A stretch of 64,000 nucleotides of DNA, taken from contig JAHFBF010000002.1 of assembly GCA_023250195.1 (NCBI GenBank), forward strand, positions 248,001 to 312,000, read 5' to 3'. Under the pieces are notes generated by a model. The model was given only the letters and a program-made list of their open reading frames with translations. It made no database searches and was not told the DNA's origin. This DNA is from Candidatus Melainabacteria bacterium. GTDB taxonomy: Bacteria; Cyanobacteriota; Vampirovibrionia; 2-02-FULL-35-15. Below are positions 59,788 to 64,000 of the stretch, piece by piece (within the stretch, counting starts at the first letter, position 1; each line of letters begins with the position of its first letter). The position numbers were made by a program, and so were the translations under genes.

Positions 59788-60663
59788 ATGCAATCAAAAT
59801 CAAATAAAAAAACTTCAAATTCTAGAGTGCAGGTTTTATCACAGGCGCTTCCTTATATTCAGAAATTCCATGGAAAGACTTTTGTTATTAAATATGGTGG
59901 TTCTGCCATGACTGAGCCTGAGTTAAAAAAAGAAACAATTAAGGATTTGGTCTTACTTAGTTGTGTAGGAATTAAATTGATTTTAGTTCATGGTGGTGGA
60001 CCTGAAATTAGTACCATGTCAAAACGTTTAAACCTTCCTGTGAAATTTGTTGATGGTTACAGGGTTACTGATAAAGAGACTATGGAAATTGTTGAAATGG
60101 TTCTTGTTGGGAAGGTTCAAAAAGATCTTGTTAATTTGATAAATGTATCTGGGGCAAGAGCAATCGGACTCTGTGGGAAAGACGGAAGACTATTCTCTGC
60201 AAAACCAATTTCTAAAATGAAAAAATATGGCTTCATTGGTGAAGTGCAATCTATTGATGCTGATATATTGATGACACTCCTGGAAAAAGGGTTTATCCCT
60301 GTAATTAGCTCTGTAGGAGCAGATCGAAAAGGTCAAAATTATAATATCAATGCTGATAATGTAGCCAGTTCCATAGCTTCTGTCATAAAGGCTTCAAAAC
60401 TAATATTAATGACTGATACTCCGGGTATATTAAAAAATTCAAAGAGACTGGATTCTCTTATTTCAAAACTTTCTGTTGCTGAAGCCAAGAAACTGATTCA
60501 AAGCAAGCATATTTCAGGTGGTATGATTCCGAAGACAACTGCTGCAATAAGTGCCATAAAGACAGGTGTTAATGCTGTGCATATTATTGATGGTGGATTA
60601 AAGCATTCTATCTTACTTGAAGTTTTTACAGATACCGGTATTGGCTCTATGATTGTTCGTTGA
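59788..60663 (+). CDS. argB: Acetylglutamate kinase
   Basis: 291 aa. Phosphorylates N-acetyl-L-glutamate, second step of arginine synthesis. Motifs: FVIKYGGSAM, LVHGGGPEISTMSKRL, VEMVLVGKVQKDLVNLIN, NYNINADNVASSIASVIKAS, LILMTDTPGIL, SGGMIPKTTAAISAIKTGV. Follows rnc by 4 nt. If DgcN/DgcA at 11.6 kb work as proposed, this enzyme would use their product. Confidence 0.96.
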   Translation: MQSKSNKKTSNSRVQVLSQALPYIQKFHGKTFVIKYGGSAMTEPELKKETIKDLVLLSCVGIKLILVHGGGPEISTMSKRLNLPVKFVDGYRVTDKETMEIVEMVLVGKVQKDLVNLINVSGARAIGLCGKDGRLFSAKPISKMKKYGFIGEVQSIDADILMTLLEKGFIPVISSVGADRKGQNYNINADNVASSIASVIKASKLILMTDTPGILKNSKRLDSLISKLSVAEAKKLIQSKHISGGMIPKTTAAISAIKTGVNAVHIIDGGLKHSILLEVFTDTGIGSMIVR

Positions 60664-60693
60664 TTTTCTGTTTAATGTGCTTAAATATTATTT

Positions 60694-63537
60694 ATGACGA
60701 ATAGCAAGGAAATAGAAAATCCAATTGATTATAAAAAAACCATAAATTTGCCTCAGACAGATTTCCCAATGAAAGGTGATGGTCCAAAGCGAGAACCTGA
60801 AATTCAAAAATTCTGGGCTGAAAATAAAATTTACGAAAAAGCTTTGGAAAAGCGTAAAAAGATAAATGCAGAAAGATTTTTACTCCATGATGGACCTCCA
60901 TACTTAAGCTCTGGAAATATTCATATAGGGACTGCTTTAAATAAAATTTTAAAAGATATTGTTGTTAAATATAAAACTTTAAAAGGATTCTATTCTCCAT
61001 ATTTGCCAGGTTTTGACTGTCATGGTTTGCCTATAGAAAGTGCTGTCCAGAGGTCAGAGAGCAGAGCTCAGAGGTCAGAGGAGAAAGGTCAGAACAAACT
61101 TACACCGTTAGAACTTCGAAAAGAGTGTACTGAATTTGTTTTAAGAAATAAAAAATCGCAAGAAGAAAAATTTAAAAGACTAGGTGTGCTTGGTGACTGG
61201 GAGCATGCCTATATGACTATAAATCCAAAGTTTGAAGCTGCACAGCTCAGGCTCTTTGGCGAAATGGTTGATAAAGGTTATATCTATAGAGGTTTAAAGC
61301 CTGTTTTTTGGTGTGCTACATGTCAGACTGCACTTGCTGAAGCAGAGGTGGAATATGTGGAAAATTATAAATCACCAAGTGTTTATGTCTCTTTTCAGCT
61401 TACTAAGCTATCAAGTACTGCAAAAAAGCTGGATAAGTTTAAAGATTTAAAAATAGTAATCTGGACTACTACACCCTGGACTATCCCGGGGAATATGGCG
61501 ATTTGTTTAAATAAAGATTTTGAATATGTAGTTGTAAAGTCTCAAAAGTTTGGACATCTTTTACTGGCAAAAAAACTTTTAGGTGAGTTTAATAAAAAAA
61601 TAACCGAAGAATGTGAAGCCTTAGAAAGCCTGCAGGGTAAAGATTTAGAACATGCTGTATGCAAGCATCCATTCTATGAGAGAGAAAGTCTTGTTATTTT
61701 AGGTGATCATGTTACTTTGGAAACCGGCACTGGTTGTGTTCATACTGCTCCGGGGCATGGTCTTGAAGATTTTTCAGTAGCTCATAAATATGGAATTAAA
61801 GTTATCTCACCTGTTGATGCTAAGGGACTTTTAATGGAAGAAGCCGGTGAAAATCTAAAAGGACTATATGCTCATAAAGGTGGTAATCAGAAAGTTATTG
61901 AACTTTTAGCTCAAGCTGGGGCTTTAATTTATCAGGAAGATTATTATCATAGTTATCCTCATTGCTGGAGATCAAAAACCCCGCTTATGTTTCGTGCTAC
62001 TGAACAGTGGTTCTGTAGTGTAAAAGATTTTAGGGATAAGGCTTTGGAAGAAATTAAAAAAGTAAACTGGGTCCCGAAAATTGGTGAGAATAGAATTTAT
62101 ACAATGGTTGAAGGGAGAACAGACTGGTGTATCAGTAGACAGCGTGTCTGGGGTGTGCCAATTCCTGCTTTTTATTGTACTGGCTGTAATCAAGAACATT
62201 TAAATAAAACTATTATTGAGCATGTCGCAGAATTTGTAGAACAAAAAGGGACAAATGTCTGGTGGGAATTAGAAGCGGAAGAATTATTGCCCAATGGATA
62301 TAAATGCTCCTGTCAAAATATAAAATTCAAAAAAGAAACAGACATAATGGATGTCTGGTTTGATTCTGGTTCTACGCATTATTCCGTCGTTGAGCAAAGT
62401 CCAGATTTGTTTGATAAAAACAAAAAAGGTTCGCCAAGCGAAATCTATCTTGAAGGTAGTGATCAGCATCGGGGCTGGTTTCAGTCATCTCTCTTAACTT
62501 CTGTAGCTATTAATGGGAAAGCACCTTATAAAACAGTTCTTACTCATGGTTTTGTTCTGGATGAAAATGGACGGAAAATGTCTAAATCTCTAGGGAATGT
62601 GGTAGACCCTGAAAAAGTTATTAGTGAATATGGGGCAGATATTTTAAGACTCTGGGTAGCAAGTACTGATTACTCTTCTGATATGAAAATTGGTCAAACC
62701 ATGCTTAAGCAGCTTGCAGAGATTTATAGAAATATCAGAAATACAATCAGATTTATTTTAGGTAATTTGCATGATTATAATCCAAAGAATACTAGTATGT
62801 TTTATGAAAAACTTTGGAATATAGACAAATATGCACTTTGTAAGCTTGAAGAAATAAAACGAGATGTGACGAATGCATTTGAAAATTATGAATTTTATAA
62901 GTACTATCAAATGCTTCAGGTTTATTGTGCAGTTCATCTTTCGAGTTTTTATTTTGATATTGTAAAAGATCGATTATATGTAGGGAAAAAATCATCAAGA
63001 CAGTCTGTTCAGTTTGTTTTAAAGGAAATCCTAGAAGCTTTACTACCTATGATTTCTCCTGTTATGCCTCACTTAGCTCAAGATATATGGAACCATTTGC
63101 CGTTAACTTTTAATAAATCCCTAGAATCTCCAATTTGTTTAGAATGGATTACTTCAAATAGTCAATTTGAAAATAATAAGCTTTACATTGATTTTGCAGG
63201 TTTAATGCCAATAAGATCTGATGCAAATAACAAATTAGAATTACTTCGTAAAAATGGAGTTATTGGTAAGTCGGTTGAAGCAAAGCTAATTATTAATTCA
63301 GATAAAACAGTAGCTGAATTGCTTTCTAAATACAAAGATGAATTACCAATTATTTTTAATGTTTCTAAAGTTGAGTTATTAGAGACTTCTAATTACAGCA
63401 TAGAAGCTTTGTCAGCAGATGGTTCAAAATGTCCTCGTTGCTGGAAGCATGCCACTGACATAGGTAAAAATCCTAAGCATTCTACGATATGTGCTCCATG
63501 TGCTGAAGCTGTTGAAGAAGGCAAGCAACTTACTTAA
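60694..63537 (+). CDS. ileS: Isoleucyl-tRNA synthetase with in-frame low-complexity insertion
   Basis: 947 aa, class Ia enzyme. The HIGH motif reads GNIHIGTALN (HIGT), a variant found in some bacterial lineages; KMSKSLGN is intact; editing-domain motifs WTTTPWTIPGN and TGTGCVHTAPGHG are present; C-terminal zinc finger CPRCWKH...CAPC. After GLPIES, where other IleRS have a short connection, the segment QRSESRAQRSEEKGQN (residues ~121-136) is built from repeated AGAGGTCAG and related units (61050-61092). It ends 8 bp past the 3' end of the convergent SLOG gene. Confidence 0.95.
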   Translation: MTNSKEIENPIDYKKTINLPQTDFPMKGDGPKREPEIQKFWAENKIYEKALEKRKKINAERFLLHDGPPYLSSGNIHIGTALNKILKDIVVKYKTLKGFYSPYLPGFDCHGLPIESAVQRSESRAQRSEEKGQNKLTPLELRKECTEFVLRNKKSQEEKFKRLGVLGDWEHAYMTINPKFEAAQLRLFGEMVDKGYIYRGLKPVFWCATCQTALAEAEVEYVENYKSPSVYVSFQLTKLSSTAKKLDKFKDLKIVIWTTTPWTIPGNMAICLNKDFEYVVVKSQKFGHLLLAKKLLGEFNKKITEECEALESLQGKDLEHAVCKHPFYERESLVILGDHVTLETGTGCVHTAPGHGLEDFSVAHKYGIKVISPVDAKGLLMEEAGENLKGLYAHKGGNQKVIELLAQAGALIYQEDYYHSYPHCWRSKTPLMFRATEQWFCSVKDFRDKALEEIKKVNWVPKIGENRIYTMVEGRTDWCISRQRVWGVPIPAFYCTGCNQEHLNKTIIEHVAEFVEQKGTNVWWELEAEELLPNGYKCSCQNIKFKKETDIMDVWFDSGSTHYSVVEQSPDLFDKNKKGSPSEIYLEGSDQHRGWFQSSLLTSVAINGKAPYKTVLTHGFVLDENGRKMSKSLGNVVDPEKVISEYGADILRLWVASTDYSSDMKIGQTMLKQLAEIYRNIRNTIRFILGNLHDYNPKNTSMFYEKLWNIDKYALCKLEEIKRDVTNAFENYEFYKYYQMLQVYCAVHLSSFYFDIVKDRLYVGKKSSRQSVQFVLKEILEALLPMISPVMPHLAQDIWNHLPLTFNKSLESPICLEWITSNSQFENNKLYIDFAGLMPIRSDANNKLELLRKNGVIGKSVEAKLIINSDKTVAELLSKYKDELPIIFNVSKVELLETSNYSIEALSADGSKCPRCWKHATDIGKNPKHSTICAPCAEAVEEGKQLT

Positions 63538-64000
63538 TATATTTGATAGCTTTTAGCACAGCGTCTTTAGCGTTTTTTGCAATAATAATCTTTTTATCAA
63601 TTTTTGCCCAGGTGCTTTTTAGTGCAATTACTTTCTTATTGCGTGAAAGGGCAAATCCTAGCTCACTTAGTGTGCCATAGCTTCCTGCAATCATAATGAT
63701 TACTGAGCCTGAGTTCTGTACTATGTAATTTCTTGCAGAGTTTATACCTGTTGGAATAACTATGTCTAAGTATTTATTATCCAAATTATCTTCAGGGTCA
63801 CATTCAGGAATAATTCCTATAGTAAAACCCTTGTTTTCTTTTGCTCCGCGGCAGGCGGCTTCCATTACGCCGCCTTTTCCGCCACAAACTACTATATATC
63901 TATTTTTTGCAATCTCTTTTCCTGTTTCATAGGCTGCATTTAATTGTTTCTTTGAAGCTTTGCTTCCGCCAATAATAACAATCTGTTTTTTAAAAAGACT
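63530..64000 (-). CDS. TIGR00725-type SLOG/LOG-like Rossmann nucleotide-binding protein (5'-truncated by window edge)
   Basis: On the minus strand the frame is open from the window end, so the start lies beyond 64000. It reads KKQIVIIGGSKASKKQLNAA, VVCGGKGGVMEAACRGAKEN, IIPECDPEDNLDN, AGSYGTLSELGFALSRNKKV. GG-x-GG-VMEA and the G-x-GT-x2-E motif are those of the SLOG superfamily (TIGR00725; related to cytokinin-activating LOG proteins). Nucleotide-binding, function unknown. It overlaps the ileS stop by 8 bp. Confidence 0.85.
   Translation of the reverse strand, partial: SLFKKQIVIIGGSKASKKQLNAAYETGKEIAKNRYIVVCGGKGGVMEAACRGAKENKGFTIGIIPECDPEDNLDNKYLDIVIPTGINSARNYIVQNSGSVIIMIAGSYGTLSELGFALSRNKKVIALKSTWAKIDKKIIIAKNAKDAVLKAIKYIK

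Noticed and set aside
60694-63537. HIGT instead of HIGH in IleRS as a broken active site
   Set aside because: The variant is seen in some bacterial IleRS and the KMSKS and zinc motifs are intact; not treated as a defect.

Overview
The window is a strongly AT-rich, gene-dense bacterial chromosome segment. The cell looks Gram-negative-type: signal peptides, a lipobox protein, a membrane-anchored HtrA protease and a GspE/PilB-type secretion or pilus ATPase. The gene content (Suf system with an Rrf2 regulator, 2-oxoacid:ferredoxin oxidoreductase, truncated KdpD without a kinase, nadC-nadB-nadA, UbiA) and a family of 28-bp palindromes built on GTAGAGRC...GYCTCTAC arms, of a type I associate with cyanobacteria, make a non-photosynthetic relative of Cyanobacteria (Melainabacteria/Vampirovibrionia type) a reasonable guess. 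This is inference; a 16S or marker-gene placement would decide it. There is no prophage, integrase, transposase or CRISPR array. The mobile-looking material is small non-coding repeats.

Layout. 1-3.3 kb: 3' part of a GspE/PilB ATPase and a large one-TM protein that may belong with it. 3.4-7.1 kb: de novo NAD synthesis (nadC, nadB, nadA). 7.1-11.4 kb: a GAF/GGDEF-like/HD-GYP protein and two unrecognised proteins. 11.6-13.7 kb: an overlapping pair matching D-glutamate N-acetyltransferase (DUF1611) and N-acetyl-D-glutamate racemase. 13.9-19.4 kb: peroxiredoxin, GNAT enzyme, a degenerate NDH-2-like flavoprotein, mtnP, DUF971, HtrA. 19.5-23.7 kb: archaeal-type aldolase, pyruvate kinase, epimerase, UbiA. 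23.8-27.6 kb: HEPN/MNT pair, an unusual membrane AAA+ ATPase and a decayed gene. 27.7-31.1 kb: L25, Cys-rich protein plus TusA, tRNA-Ile, two FHA proteins. 31.3-34.7 kb: metallo-beta-lactamase-fold hydrolase, BolA, monothiol glutaredoxin, and a secreted protein with a matrixin-like core that has lost its zinc ligands. 35.0-41.9 kb: an Fe-S module (IscA/SufA diverging from Rrf2-sufC-sufB-sufD-Rieske-sufS-sufU-sufT). 42.0-50.8 kb: 2-oxoacid oxidoreductase, YCII protein, nucleoside transporter, glycerol-3-phosphate dehydrogenase, lysA, amino-acid permease. 50.9-55.2 kb: a kdpB gene followed by a doubled KdpD sensor-domain protein, with no kdpA or kdpC. 55.4-64 kb: two exported proteins, cysS, ybeY, rnc, argB, ileS and a SLOG-type protein cut by the window end.

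How the genes work together. The strongest unit is Fe-S cluster assembly: regulator, scaffold, desulfurase, carriers, BolA and Grx lie within about 10 kb, and clients such as NadA and the 2-oxoacid oxidoreductase lie nearby. The DUF1611/racemase pair would turn D-glutamate into N-acetyl-L-glutamate, the substrate of the ArgB encoded at 59.8 kb; that link is inference.

The most unusual signals are: (i) an approximately 209-bp terminal-inverted-repeat element inserted at the identical point of the same larger repeat at two loci; (ii) the 28-bp palindromes, two of them inside coding sequence and two supplying a stop codon; (iii) the Kdp remnant, with a tandem KdpD sensor and Asp-to-Asn at a key KdpB residue; (iv) the pseudo-metalloprotease; (v) many genes whose -10 box lies 7-9 nt before the ATG, suggesting leaderless transcripts.
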